From: Selaginella moellendorffii
Taxonomy: Eukaryota > Streptophyta > Lycopodiopsida > Selaginellales > Selaginellaceae
NCBI RefSeq assembly: GCF_000143415.4
Contig: NW_003314340.1
Span: forward strand, 62,001-126,000
DNA length: 64,000 nt
Direction: 5' to 3'
Position numbers and translations under genes: made by a program. Below are positions 20,009-32,129 of the stretch, in pieces (position 1 is the first letter of the stretch; each line of letters begins with the position of its first letter). A model generated the notes under the pieces. That model was not told the DNA's origin. It did no database searches and saw only the letters and a list, made by a program, of their open reading frames with translations.

Positions 20009-20330
20009 GAACCCTAAAACTTTTTAAAAAACAGACTTTTCTTTTCCACACCAAAATCATATCATTTTGCAATCTTAGAAATTTTTTCCTTTTCATATGA
20101 TTATCTTGTATGATGGAGAAAGAAGATGCAATCATGGTTCCTCGGCTTATAGAATTCTTTGTTCAGTGAGTTCTTCTGTGCCATCTTATCGAATGAAAGG
20201 TTAAGAACACCTTCAAGATGTTCAAGATGGCACCCATTTTGCTCAAAATCCTTTAGGTAGAGAGGATTACCCTTTGGCCAACTTTTTTTTTCCATATGAA
20301 AGAATGGTCGGGGAATAATCTGGATGGAAA
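20009..20330. other. Intergenic
   Basis: AT-rich spacer between the PPR start and the 3' end of the esterase gene. No feature beyond presumed promoter and 3' UTR sequence. Confidence 0.4.
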
Positions 20331-21281
20331 TCATGGGGGGACATTGGAGATGAAACTTTGGGCAAGTTTCTTGCCGAGCTCAACCTGCGAAGCAGTAGTG
20401 AGATGAACTCCATCTTCCTGCAGAGCCAAGCCGTGTGCATCCACGTAAAACACATTCGCAATGTGGATTTGTTGCTGGGCCTGACGAACCAGCTGAAGAA
20501 GACGGGGGTGAGGATGATTGTGAGCAGTGATTCCAACCTGTTTTCCCAAGCCTTAGATCTTTCCCAAACAACAAAATCAAGAGAGCCACTCACCTGGATG
20601 AATGGCAACTGATCCCAGCCTAGATCAGACCTTACGTTGCCAATGAAAGCCTCGAGAGCTCTCTTGTAATTCCTCGCGAGGTGCTCCGAGAGCGTGTCAG
20701 TCTCGCCTTGGTACCACAAGAGCGCTCTCAAAACGCCACCTTTGCGAATGGCTTCCTTCGCCCTCTTGATCATCCGCTCGTATAGAAAGCTCCCTTTCGT
20801 CCATTCCGTGATGGAAGTGGCGCCCTTGGCGCAAGGCACGAGGCCCAGGAATCTACTTCTCTGCTGGTTGATCAATGCGGCTCCAAACGTCAAGCCAGGC
20901 CCAATCCCACAAACTTTGCCTGGATCGAAGGGAAAGCTTTGAGAGACAATCGCGAGCTCTAGGATCTAGAACGATATCGCTTAGCATCAAGAACTTACCA
21001 GTATCAATGTCTCTGTGCAATGGCTCCGCGGCATCCTCCCATTCCAGATCCACATTGAGCCTCTTGATTGTGCCATTTGGTGCCCAGCTCTCCTGTGGAA
21101 CAAATCCATCCCATTCCCTGCGCTGCCCTACGGCATGGACGCCGCCCCTCCCGGCCATGTTGCTCTGCCCGGAGAGGATTACCACATCCAAGCTCTCTCC
21201 CTCGCCATCGCTCCCAGGTTGCAAATCCATTCCAACCATGAAACTCAAAAGAACCCCCAATGCATACTTTGAGGGCCACAT
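20331..21281 (-). CDS. Carbohydrate esterase (SASA/CE6 family)
   Basis: Exons 21281-20999, 20919-20594 and 20537-20331 give 271 residues. An N-terminal hydrophobic stretch (residues 5-18) could be a signal peptide. The catalytic blocks of the plant SGNH-type SASA family are present: VVILSGQSNMAGRGGV with the nucleophile Ser, GIGPGLTFG, WYQGETDT, and the C-terminal Asp-His pair in EDGVHLT. Family members remove acetyl groups from wall polysaccharides such as xylan; the natural substrate of this one is unknown. Intron phases and length agree with homologues. Confidence 0.85.
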
Positions 21282-21363
21282 GATCTAATCGAATATTTCA
21301 CCCTTTGCAGCGAATAATACTTTGATACTTAATTCAAATTCTTTGTTTAGGGCTGTGGAGAAA

Positions 21364-22458
21364 ATGGCGACAGTCTTGGAGCGCCCCGCTTCGATCCCGC
21401 CGCGACTGAAGCGATCAGCTGGAGTGAATCCCAGATCGGCGAGGCTGGCGATGGCTTCTTCATCCGGAAAAGGTAAATCTCCCGCTGGATTTACCGGTTC
21501 TTGCTTCAAGCAGCCGCAATGGCTACTCCCCAGCGGCGGCGACGAGGGCGAGCTCTTTCGTTTTGTGGAAGTCACGCCAGAGGAGAAGATCCTAAGAAGC
21601 AGCGCCTACAAGGTAAAGCTCGTCACTAGCACGAGTCCCAGTTCTAGTTTTTCCGAGCCTGGAGGACGGATTTGGCTGGCTTTGATAGGCCAGAGTGGAG
21701 AAACCGCGCTGCGATGCGTGGATTCGGGGACACGGTTCCAAAAGGGGGATGTTGATGTGGTGGAGTTCCTGGGACCGGACTTGGGAAAGCTTGAAGCCAT
21801 ATGGATTGGACCAGAGAGAGGTACTTCGCAGAAAAAATCGCTTTTTTCTTACTACAAATCCAAGTTTTGAGCTGAAACTTCTATAGGTGCCTGGAGGCTT
21901 GAAGAAGCTGTAGTGACCGTAGCTCCTGGAAACGAAGCCGCGAGCTCCAGAGGCGTGAATTACATTTTTAGAGGCGATGGCGAGCTGCTTGGCGATGGTG
22001 GTGATGTTTTGGCCGTAGAACTCAAGCCACAGGTGATTGATTCGGATCCAGCAAGTTCTCCACGACCAAACGATGATGCCAACACGATGAAACAGTATGA
22101 GTCCTTAAAGCGTTCTCTCTTGGTGTCACACGCGACTCTGGTTGCTCTTGGAGCTGGAGTTCTAGCACTGTCGAGCTCCAGGGACGTCGCACTAGCCTTT
22201 TCACTGGGTGGAGCTCTTGGGTTTCTTTACTTGCTTTCGCTGGAAGGGGTGGTGGATCGGATTGGCAAAGGCGAGACTACATTCAGGAAACCTTCCGTGC
22301 TGCTTTTGCTCGTAGCTGTGATATTCTTTGCGGCTGTGATCAAAGGCTCTGTCATACTCCAGGACAGGGAACTTAGCCCCGGGTTGCTAATGGGAGGAGT
22401 GGCTGGGTTTTTTATGTATAAAGTTGCAGTCTTCATGGCTGCCACCAAGAAAGATTAA
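21364..22458 (+). CDS. Plastid-targeted PLAT/LH2-like membrane protein, function unknown
   Basis: Exons 21364-21820 and 21887-22458 give 342 residues. The first 50 residues are Ser/Arg/Ala-rich with few acids, like a chloroplast transit peptide. Residues about 80-210 look like a PLAT/LH2-type beta domain (YKVKLVTSTS, WLALIGQSGE, KGDVDVVEFLGPDLGKLEAI, AWRLEEAVVTV). The C-terminal third has about four hydrophobic segments (SLLVSHATLVALGAGVLAL and on to GLLMGGVAGFFMYKVAVF). I recognise the layout from plant plastid proteins of unknown function but cannot name the family with certainty. An in-frame ATG at 21322 would add 14 residues; 21364 gives the better transit peptide. Confidence 0.65.
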
Positions 22459-23505
22459 AATCAAAAGCTCTTTGAAGGTCACATGAGACTTAAAAGATGA
22501 ATTATTATAAGAAGCTACTCGATGGAGCAATAGCGTGGACAAAGAAGAAGCTTTCACACACAAAGAGATCGCGAACAAAAGAGCGTGATACTCGCTTAGC
22601 TTATCTCGCTCATGGATCCCACACGGAAGATCACCAAGATCGAGTGTTTCTTGCACTGAGGATCCGGGAATTTGGAGTGGCCTGGGATTCAACTAGCAAT
22701 TCAAAAGACAGCCTTTTCCTTCGTTCCCAGGCCCCGCCTCCACAACGCTGTCCCCCCGGACCACCAACACAAACAATGGCGATAGAATATCCGGGTGGCG
22801 GACGACATCACACACAAACCCTAAATTAAAAGCCTGCATGGCTCTGGCGAGATAACAACAGGAACGTGAGACCAAGCGCAACCACCAGATGCCAAACCCA
22901 AATCCCAAAGCCACGTCATTGTTATCTCCAAGGAAAAGCGATCCCATGCCTCGACCGCGACGCCCACGCCGCGTCAGCCCTAGAAACAGGGGCAAGGGCC
23001 CTAATTTTGCCCTAAAAGCTGGCTTTCGAAAAGATAACGGCTAGGATATCCTATCCATCCATTCCCAGCCAAATCATGGCCGTCTTACACACTCGACAGT
23101 GTGCGCGCTTTAAAAGCTACACAAACAAGGCGCAGACAAGATCTATCGGGCCTGTAAACGGCTGCTGGCTCGCAGGCCAATGCACGGGCGGCACGTGGCC
23201 CCCGGGGGGTGCACACGCGGCAATGTCATAACGTTCAAAATATCCCGCCAGCTAGGACTCCACGTGCCGCAGACGTGGCTTGGTAGGGCTTTCCGTTTTT
23301 ATTTACGTTGGGTTAAAAAAGGGGTGTTGTTACTTCGTGTGTGTTTGTCCGAGGCTCTCGCTCTTTCTCTCGCGTGCGCGTGTTCTTCGCTAGGGTTCTT
23401 CCAGATCGTCGCGAGGCGCTTGTGCTAGAGGAGGATCCAATCGCTGGAGTGTGCCGTGCTTTCGCCGATTCCTGGGAGGCGCTGATTGATCTACATTTTG
23501 GGGGA
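22459..23505. other. Intergenic/promoter of the DUF4408 gene
   Basis: No coding feature. GC-rich in its right half, with clustered ACGT-core motifs at 23192-23278 and a run of CT-rich leader sequence before the ATG at 23506. Confidence 0.4.
23192..23278. promoter_or_regulatory. Cluster of G-box/ABRE-like motifs
   Basis: Two perfect CACGTG palindromes (23192-23197 within GGCACGTGGCC, and 23261-23266 within CCACGTGCC) and a further GACGTGG at 23272-23278 lie about 230-315 bp before the DUF4408 start codon. Such spaced ACGT cores bind bZIP or bHLH factors and are typical of ABA- or light-regulated plant promoters. Regulation is inferred. Confidence 0.5.
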
Positions 23506-24330
23506 ATGGAGAAGATCGATGCGGCCGTCAGGAGGATGGCCTCCAAGCCCGCGGCCGTGGCCACATTCACGCTCCTCACGGCGCTGCTGCCCTGGATCAT
23601 CACATTCACGCCCCCGCTGCTGAGATCTCTCGAGGTTGGTTTCGCGACCGAGGCGTGGCGCCTGGTGGTGGCGTGGCTCACCACTCCCGTGCTCTTCGTG
23701 CTCGTCAATTTCGTCATCCTCTCCATCTGGGCGACCTCGTCTGGGGGCCTGGCGGAGGGAGGAGGAGGAGGAGGAGCGCTAGCCGGAGGAGGAGCGGGAG
23801 ATCTCCTCGCCGTCGCCACCGCCGCTCCTCCTCCGCCAACCAAGCGCAAGCTCGAGACCACCCAGACGCTCGTCTTCCTCCCGCCAGTCTCGGTGGGCAA
23901 GCCGGATCCACAGATCTCGGTGTTCTCGCGGATAATGCCCCCTCCATCCTCCGTGAAGGAGATCTTCGATCCAGAGCCAGCGCGCGAGTCCCCTCCAGCG
24001 GCAGCGCTGGAGGAGAAAGGAGGAGACGATGAAGTAGCTGCCCCCGGTGGAGCAGCGGCGCCACCTCCAGCGCCAGCGCCGGCACCCATTGGAATCCTTC
24101 CACCACCTCTGCCGAGCTTCCTAGTCGCGCACCGGGAGAAGCTCAAGAAATCTTCCTCGGCGGGGACAGGGGCGACGAGGAAGAAGAAGGTCGTGAGGAC
24201 GCGGTCGGACAAGAGTGGAGTGGTGATCAAGGATCTGGGGTTTGGGGATTCCAGAGACGTCCCGGACGATCTCACGCAGAGGGTGGAGTCTCTAATTGCG
24301 AGCGTTCGTGCGCAGTTGAGGCAAGAGTAG
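23506..24330 (+). CDS. DUF4408-type membrane protein
   Basis: An intronless frame of 274 residues starting MEKIDAAVRRMASKP. Two N-terminal hydrophobic segments (residues about 15-35 and 50-75, ending in TTPVLFVLVNFVILSIW) form the DUF4408 signature of plant proteins. They are followed by a Gly-rich linker, a Pro/Ala-rich disordered middle and a basic C-terminal region (HREKLKKSSS, TRKKKVVRTR). Plant members are stress-responsive and of unknown function. The G-box cluster upstream fits stress or ABA regulation. The opposite strand also stays open across this GC-rich gene but has no meaningful composition. Confidence 0.7.
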   Translation: MEKIDAAVRRMASKPAAVATFTLLTALLPWIITFTPPLLRSLEVGFATEAWRLVVAWLTTPVLFVLVNFVILSIWATSSGGLAEGGGGGGALAGGGAGDLLAVATAAPPPPTKRKLETTQTLVFLPPVSVGKPDPQISVFSRIMPPPSSVKEIFDPEPARESPPAAALEEKGGDDEVAAPGGAAAPPPAPAPAPIGILPPPLPSFLVAHREKLKKSSSAGTGATRKKKVVRTRSDKSGVVIKDLGFGDSRDVPDDLTQRVESLIASVRAQLRQE

Positions 24331-27300
24331 CGGCTGGCTGGCTGGCGGTGGCGATCGAGAGAACGAGCGAGCGACCGAGCACTCTTCTCCCTCTCTCTCT
24401 CTCTCCCCTCTCTTTTACTCTTCCTTGTTCTTCGTTTCGTCCTCCATGGATCTACGATGAGACTACTCCACCAGCATTATCGTCGCCAACACCACCACCA
24501 CCACCACTTAGACGGGAATGAATCCAAAATGGTCTGACTGGGAAGAAGGGGAGGGGTTGTTTTTTTACTCCTATCGCCGCCACCATTGGAGCTCTTCTCT
24601 TCTCCTCCGCCATAGCTGCTGTACAGGGAAAGAGATGGATTGGGTTGCATCCATTGGCACTTGTTCGCGAGAGGTATGAGCGAGCTTATCTAAATTTCTG
24701 GTTTAGAGCTCTCTGGATTGGATTGGATTGGACGGCAACTTCACACCGCACTGCACGCTGCTGCTCTGCTGCTGCTCCTCGCGCCCCGCACTGGCCGCTG
24801 TTCACTGCTGCAAGGAGAGAGAAAGAGGAAAGAGGAGAGGAGGAAAAAAAAATGGCTAGAAAAGAAAGGGAAGTTTTGATGAGAAAGATAGGGAAGTGGA
24901 TCACCCATCCATCCATCGCTGGCTCCTCCCATCAATCCACGCTTTGTGTGAGTGAAGTGAAGTGAGTTCTCTCTTTCCAAAGTTTTGATCCCTCGCACGC
25001 ACGCATGCTGGCTCGCTCGCTCGCTCGCTCGATCGAAGAGTTGGTCCATCTTTTCCATTGTCCTTAGTCTCTTCTAGCTCAGTGTTTCCTTCTTTTCCTT
25101 CTCTTTTTCTTTCTGTACGGGGCTTGTACAGAGTTCTAGTGATTGATCGGATCCTCTTCTCTCGGAGGTGAGGAATAACGTGTGCATTGCTAGAAGAAAG
25201 ACGAGGTTTGTAATCAAGCTACCACTGCTCAATGAGAAGAGAACGATCGATCGGTCACTTGATCGTCGACACATAGCAGATATAAATCTCGCCTTGGACC
25301 TTTGATATCCGGATGAAGTTGTGCTGTTCCAATCTCTCTCCCCCTCAGGTGGTCTCTTTCGCGCCGTCCTGGATTTCTTGCGCGGCTGGCCCCTCCTTGT
25401 TGGGCGATTGACGACGAAACTTTGCTCGGCTCTCTACTGTGGACGAGTCTTTTTCTAGACGTAGCTAGCGCGAGAATCGTCCACGGGTCAGTTGGGTGTT
25501 CTTGTCAAAGGTGGTATTTTCATGTGCACAGCACACACCAAAAAAAAAAAAAATGATTGGATCAGCACCACGGAACCATGGGGACTTTGATCTCTAACTG
25601 GCCTAGCTATGAGTCAATCCTCTACAAAAACACACACAAACCACACACTGCCGTGCAATGGCCCAAAAGAGCAAGCAATGGTACGGTGCTCTAGTTCCAC
25701 TGTTCTCTTTGTGTTGGGAGGAAGACAGCTAGAAAGCCTCACTCACGGTTTGTGTCAGCTAGTTAGGTGCGACACCTTGTTTTTCCAGACCAAAGTTTCT
25801 GCGCTTCTAGAATCCGGAGACCAAAGTTTTCCAGGAACTATTAAGCCCGCTCGCTCCAAAGTTTCCTTCGCTCTTTTTGTTGTTGGATCGACCGTGTACT
25901 AGGTACTGCTCCACCGAGCTCGATTCATCAATCTACACGCAAAGCCTCCAAAGCCCACCAATTTTCCACGGCCGCCATCTTTTTCTCTCTCGAAAGAAAA
26001 CCTGTCGTGCTTGATCCCTTCTCGCTCTCTCTCGGTGTTCGTTTCGTCTGCGATCAAGTGGACCACTTGGAAAGTCCCGAGAGAGGGGATGGAGATGGTC
26101 CCGTCCATGCCAAAGTAGACTTTGGTCCAGCACTTGGAAGACAGGGGGAAAGCTTTGTTTAATGGCGCTCTCAATCTCATCTCTCGCGGGGCTTTGGTAC
26201 GTGGCTCGGCGATCCTTGCAAGCTGTGAGGAAGATTTTTTTGCAAACTCCAATGGAGCAGGTCGTGTGGACAAGCTCGAGCTTGTTGTAGCTCTGTAGGA
26301 TCTGTGGAGCTACTAGGAAAAACTTAGAGCCGGGAACCAACAAAAGAATCGCACGCGTCGTCTCGTTTCCCTTGTTTGTTCCCCGCTTTTCTGTCTTGCT
26401 TTTTTTTGCGAGCCGAGCTTTCTTTTCGTCCAGCTGAGCCTGGGCTTGGTCAGCTTGAATTCCGTGCTGATTGATGGCCCCCCTTTTGCTGCTGCAAGAG
26501 CACAGAGCTAGCCATGGAAGACTTTGAAACTTTGGATTCATCCTCTTCCTTCCTCTCGGCCTGGCTTTCTTGTAGGAGTGAGCGATGCTCGCGCTGTGAA
26601 TGCACGTTTTGGACAGTGACTGGGTTTTTCCATCCCAGGAGTTATCAATCTCTTTGGACTTGTTATACTTACGAAATCATTGCTGGGCTGGCTGTGATCG
26701 CTGTCTCACCACCATTCTTTTGTTAGTACATTGCTTTACTTTTCCACTAGAAAAGTGCTCCTGTTTCGTCGATTGATCTTCGATCTCTCTCGCTGCTGCT
26801 GCTGTCGTCAACGATGATCATGCCGCCTTGCTGGGATTGAGAAAATAAAGGAGTAAACAATGAACTCACTCAGGATCGAATGGAGCAAACTTAATCTGAT
26901 CACCACCATCATTGCTGATGTTTGCTAGAGCAAGGATCACCCCAGGCTTGCGGACAGTGGAATTTCTATACTATGGTTCTTACAGATCTGGACAAACAGG
27001 TAAGTTCCTTGTCCGGACTGATCACCAAAGCTCTGATCGGTACTTACACATTACTACCAAAAGAAAAAAAAAAGTTTTTGCATTGTTTTCTTCCTCCAAC
27101 GGATAAGTCCGATCGAAAAGGATGTTTCGCGCAGGAGATCCCATCACAGTCGATCCTTACTCACGGTGGTTTAGATTTATAGACGATCCTAAAGACCCCA
27201 AAATTTCGGGAATTCAATACGGCAACGGGCAATTAGGATCATGAAAATTCACATGGTTTTTTTGGTGATATGAAAGCTGCTAGCTCGTCAGGAAATTGTG

Positions 27301-30054
27301 CGACACGTCAAAGAGAATGCGCTGCTTTCTTTCCAGGACTACAACCAAGCTCCCAGACGAAATGAGCTGCAAAGAATTTAAAGAGGGTGCTGATCCAGAA
27401 AAGGTCGCACGGCCATCTGGATTTTTCCACCTTGGAGCTTTACGAGACGTAAAGCACTTCAGATGCAAGGAAAGTTCGCTGGACAAGTTCTCTTCCATCT
27501 ATGGCGCCATTTCGAAGCTTGAGAACAGATTCTGAGAAGATCAATATGGTAAGCTGGAAATGTTTTTCTTGCTCTTGTAAATTCGTAAGCCATGACGAGG
27601 ATATATATGTGGGATGCATTCAATTCTCGCTCCTGCTGAAACTCTACTAATTCCGGAGAATAAATTTACAACACATAGCATTAAACCTTGATTACAAAAC
27701 GTTAACTGTAGAATATACGTGGATATTTTAAAAATAAAACATTTTGCCAGATTCCACAAATGCCCAAATCGTCTGGTTGCGCTTCAAGAAGGCTTGCTTG
27801 GGATCTTGTCAGGAAAGCTAACGGTTGTTTAAGAGCTAGAGAGCCCAGTTCAGAGAGGGCTTTAGGGACCAGACAATTTTGGTGCCTTCAGGTGATAATA
27901 GACAAAGGTGACGACAATGACTGGAAAGCATTGTCATAATCAATTCTTGCAAGTGCCTCCACCAGCATTGCCATTGCGACCACCACCATCACCACCACCA
28001 CCACTAGAAAAATTCGCATGGTCTTCCTGCCAACGTGAGCAATGTGTTGTGCTTGGATTCGGACTCAGATGGATCGGTCCCCATTGCAGGCACACATAGC
28101 GACTCCACACTTCCAGTGGATGATCCTGAGAAAAAAGTTGTTGCAAGAGAAGAAGCAGAACGCGCTTCCAGAAAGCATGTCAGGAAGCGTAGGAGGAGCC
28201 CCGCCACAGATCAAAGGCCTTTAATCATCCACTAGAATAATTGTCAGGTTGCGAGGTGTAGGAGGTGGGAGAAGGTGATGTCTGGGAGCAGAGCTGCTCA
28301 AAAACCGGGAAGCGTCTTGGAATGGCTACTTAGGTATGCGACATTGAATCTAGTGTCCCAAAGGATTAGGTTTGCTTTCCGAAGAAAAGAATTCTCTTTT
28401 CAAGGTTGGATCGTCTATGTTAAAGATTATAACATTAACTTTTTGCTTGTTTTAAAGAGGGTGAAGTGGCAGGATCAGGAGATAGAGCATCTTACTGCTA
28501 GCACTGAAGGTACCGGGATCAGTTGGGAGCGCTGGTGTTTGCATCAAGTTGAGATCTTGTGTCTTCCGAAGAGGAGAGCATTGGCGGCTAGGGTCATTAT
28601 GCTTGTGTGTAAAATCTTGTACCTTGCTTCAGTAAGAGCTCTCCCCTTGAGCATTTTTTTCCGCAATGGTGATGCTTGTGAGTAGCTGGTACCTTCCCTC
28701 AGGATAGCTGGAGCTCGAATGATTAGGCTCGGAGAAGAGCGGATAGCCCGGGTCAAGAGGATGTCCTTGGGGATGGTATAGAGCGAGTGAAATCCAGGTG
28801 CAAAACTTTTAAAGCTATTGATGTAGCACTCGAGATTGGCACCTTTCGTATGAGCTCCAGCAGCAATCCATACTTGAGGCTGCTGTCGGCACCATTGCAT
28901 AGGTGGCCGTGAATGCAACTTTGTCAACTGGGACACCTCATTAGCCAAAAAAGCTTTGCTCCGATGCCACTGTATGTAGAAGGATATCATGAGCCCAAGC
29001 AATGTCATCGTATTTGTGCCTCTTCAAGGTTGCCACACTTGCCATACACTGCATCATCTGTTTCCAGACCTCACACAGTGACCGTAGCATGAACTTGTCG
29101 AGTTTGCTCATGCTGTAGGCATAGTTCTTCACAGATGATGTAGCCGACTTCCTTCTCCTCTTTTGGCCAAGAGGGAGCTCCGGGTCGGCTAGCCGGCTGC
29201 CAGGGGGCAATACAGCTCTATGGATTGGAGCCCCTAGAAAGAAAGCCAAGAGTACAAGCTGGCACAATGATTCTCAGGCAGCAATGATTCAAATCTTCTT
29301 TGAGATACTCCTGACCAAATGTTCATGAGGTTTTGCAAGTCTGTGCTGGTGAGGCCTGGCATTCTTCTCAAAGGTGAAATCACCAGAGATTTTCCTTTAG
29401 AAAATTGAAAAACAAAACTTACAAGCTGGCAACGAGGATGCTTGTCATCCTGTAGCCTTAGCCTGGCTATGAGCTTCCTCCTAGAAATTAAGCTGGCAAA
29501 GATGGTTCAACTTTGAGATCACTCAGTAGTGGCTAGCATTGTTGATTTGTATTCTTTTTATTATTTGTATAGGATTGATCAATGCTACCTGTTGCATTAT
29601 TTGTGTATGGTACCTATGCAGATTACAAAATTTAGCATGGATGACAATGTGCCATGTGGCAGTATGCATACAAAACTGTAGAATTTGATCAAGGCACTGA
29701 TCATCAAATGAGTTCCACAAAGGATCTTGGACTGCTTAAAACCATATCTTATTTTAAAACAAAATTTATTTATTAAAATTAGATTCTTGTCAAAACTGTA
29801 CTTGAAGGTTATAATGTAAAAGTTACATTAAAAAGAAACCAAGCGTTGCTGCAATGTGCAGCAATTTATTGAAATTAATTCATTCTTTTTTATCATATTT
29901 AATATAAGGCATATAAATATATTTAACGGTAGTTAGTGAGAATAGATATTTTTAATTTATATAGGAATATTTAACATATCCTTGTAACATTTTTCAGTTG
30001 ATTTCCTTAAGAATATACCTTTCGGCTGATCTGAATCTAGGGCTCTTGAGTGAA
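24331..30054. other. Long stretch with no supported gene
   Basis: The first few hundred bases are likely the DUF4408 3' UTR (CT- and CAC-repeats at 24380-24510). Simple repeats include CTCG units near 25010-25030 and a poly-A run at 25540-25553. The longest frames are a minus pair at 28544-29008 and 28941-29267 and a plus piece at 28035-28235 (Asp/Ser then Arg/Lys-rich); none shows a known domain. The last 350 bp before 30055 are AT-rich. Decayed genes or non-coding RNA may hide here, but nothing is firm. Confidence 0.45.
28544..29267 (-). other. Unrecognised overlapping frames, possible decayed gene
   Basis: Two minus-strand frames (29267-28941, starting MCQLVLLAFFLGAP; 29008-28544, containing MQWCRQQPQVWIAAG and SLYTIPKDILLTRAI) could be neighbouring exons or a frameshifted gene. 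The composition is protein-like, but I cannot assign a domain or find convincing splice sites joining them. Confidence 0.25.
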
Positions 30055-32129
30055 ATGCCACTGGCGCTCTCCACATTTCAGCCCAGGGCGAGTCCCCATC
30101 CCCGCAGGAGCGATGGCGAGTTGGAGCTATCAATGGATGCGCTTGGGCGGCAGCTGCGCCTCCAAGATCGCAGCCGCAGCGTGGATCCATTGCAGGGTCT
30201 GGGGCGGCTGGACAGGGCGATGCAGCAGCTGGAGAGCCAGGAGAATCCCTTCGACGATCTCTTCGCCGAGTACGCGGGCGTGCTCCGCCGCTGCGGCGAT
30301 TGCAAGGCCCTGGCGGAGACACGGCGCGTCCACTCCCACCTCCTCTCCCACCCCCGCCTCCGCGACTCGCGAATCCTCTTCTCCATGCTCATCGAGGCCT
30401 ACGGCAAATGTGGCAGCCTTCGCGAGGCACGCAGCGTCTTCGATTCCATGCCCTGCCACACGGGATTCTCGTGGAACTTCCTCATCAAGGCGTGCATCCA
30501 CTGCGGCCAGTGCCGCGACGCCATCGCCGTGTTCCGGAGGATGATCCAGCAGGGGCAGCGCCCAAATCGCGTGGGGTTCTTGGTGGCGATGGAGGCGTGC
30601 TCGTGCTTGGAGGGGCTCGCGGAGGGGAAGGAGATCCACGCGATCGTTGTGGCGGCGGGGCTCGAGGGCGAGCCAAATCTCGCTACTTCGCTTCTCAACA
30701 TGTATGGGAGGTGCCGGAGCATTGGTGACGCGAAGAGTTTGTTTGATCGGATGGAGGAGAGGGACGTGGTCGCCTGGAATGCCATGCTTGCGGCATTTGC
30801 CCGCAATGGGCATTGCAAGGAAGCACTGCGATTCTATCACAGGTTTGTTTCCTTTTCCTTCTCCTTGATCCTCTTCGTTCTCTCTCATTTTCATTTCTTC
30901 CTCCTCGATCCTCTTCGTTCTCAGCAACTTTTCTTCCTCCTCAGATCATGTTTTCTGACGATCTCGACTGGTCTAGGATGTGCTTGGAAGGAACCAGACC
31001 AAGCGCCGTCACCTTCGTCTCGGTCCTTGATGCCTGTGCCGCCATTGCCGCCATCTCCCAAGGCCGGATCATCCACGCACACCTCCTCGAGGCCGAGATG
31101 GAGTCGGACGTGATCGTCGGCACCGCGCTTCTCAGCATGTATGGCAAATGCGGCAAGCTCGTCGAGGCCCGCGAGTTCTTCGACGGCATGAAGCAACGCA
31201 ACGTCGTCACCTGGACCGCCATGATCGCGTCCTATGCCCAGCACGGCCATGGCGCCATAGCTCTCGACTTCCACCTCGACATGGAGCTCGAGGGCATCCG
31301 TCCAAACGGCGTCACCTTCATGGGCATTCTCTTTGCTTGCGGCCACACGGGGAAGCTCGAGCTAGCGAGGTACTACTTCCTGGTGATGCGTGGAGACCAC
31401 GGGATCCGGCCTTTGAACGAGCACTTTCGATGCATGGTGGATCTTCTGGGACGAGCAGGGAAGATAGACGAGGCCGAGGAGCTCATCACCTCCATGCCGC
31501 CATCGCCAAGCGTCGTGGTGGCCTGGACGAGCTTCCTCGGCGCGTGCCTGGTCCATAACCGGCAGGAGCAAGGCGAGCGCGCGGCTGCCAGGATCATGGA
31601 TCTGGATCCCGAGCTCTCGACGTCCTACGCGGTGGTGTCAAACATCTACGCCGCGGCCGGGAAGTGGAAGGAGAAGGCCCGGATCCGGAAGCTCATGGAG
31701 TCGAGGGGCGTGAAGAAGGAGACGGGGCTGAGCGTGATCGAGGTCCACGGCAGAGTCCACGAGTTTAGATGCGGGGATCGATCGCACTCCAAGTCGGAGG
31801 CCATCTACGCGGAGCTGGAAAGGTTGAATCGCGAGATGAAGAGTCTTGGATACGTCCCGGACACGAAGGTGGTGCTCCACAACGTAGACGAGGCCAGGAA
31901 GGAGAAGCTCCTTTGGTACCACAGCGAGAGGCTGGCCATCGCGTATGGGATCATCTCCACACCCCCAGGGAGCTCACTCTGCGTGATCAAGAACTTGAGA
32001 GTTTGCTCCGACTGCCATGCCGCCACCAAGCTGATGTCCAAAGTCTGTGGGCGAGAGATTGTTGTCCGGGACGTGAATCGGTTTCACAGGTTTCACGACG
32101 GGAGCTGCTCTTGCGGGGATTACTGGTGA
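30055..32129 (+). CDS. PPR-DYW protein, organellar C-to-U RNA-editing factor
   Basis: Exons 30055-30842 and 30977-32129 give 646 residues. The N-terminus resembles an organelle presequence. PLS repeats follow (SMLIEAYGKCGSLREA, SLLNMYGRCRSIGDA, ALLSMYGKCGKLVEA, CMVDLLGRAGKIDEA), then E and E+ regions (VVSNIYAAAGKWKEKARIRK), then a complete DYW deaminase: zinc/catalytic WYHSERLA, CSDCHAATK, and the terminal CGDYW. Such proteins choose and deaminate specific cytidines in plastid or mitochondrial transcripts, in keeping with the massive editing known in Selaginella. The intron (134 nt) lies between repeats and contains a duplicated 19-nt stretch (ending CTCTTCGTTCTC) at about 30867 and 30907. 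The ATG at 29998 would add 19 residues of poor quality. Confidence 0.93.

Noticed and set aside
18443-20017. 524-codon plus-strand frame
   Set aside because: It is the antisense of the GC-rich PPR gene; its Arg/His/Asp-rich composition has no domain, whereas the minus strand gives clean PPR repeats.
23313-24275. 320-codon minus-strand frame
   Set aside because: Antisense of the DUF4408 gene; Ser/Pro/Ala-rich noise due to GC bias.
24380-25035. Clustered short CT, CAC and CTCG repeats
   Set aside because: Common in plant 3' UTRs and spacers; no array structure with spacers, so not CRISPR-like or a gene.
28035-28235. 66-codon plus frame with Asp/Ser and Arg/Lys runs
   Set aside because: No start context, no homologue recognised; low-complexity composition.
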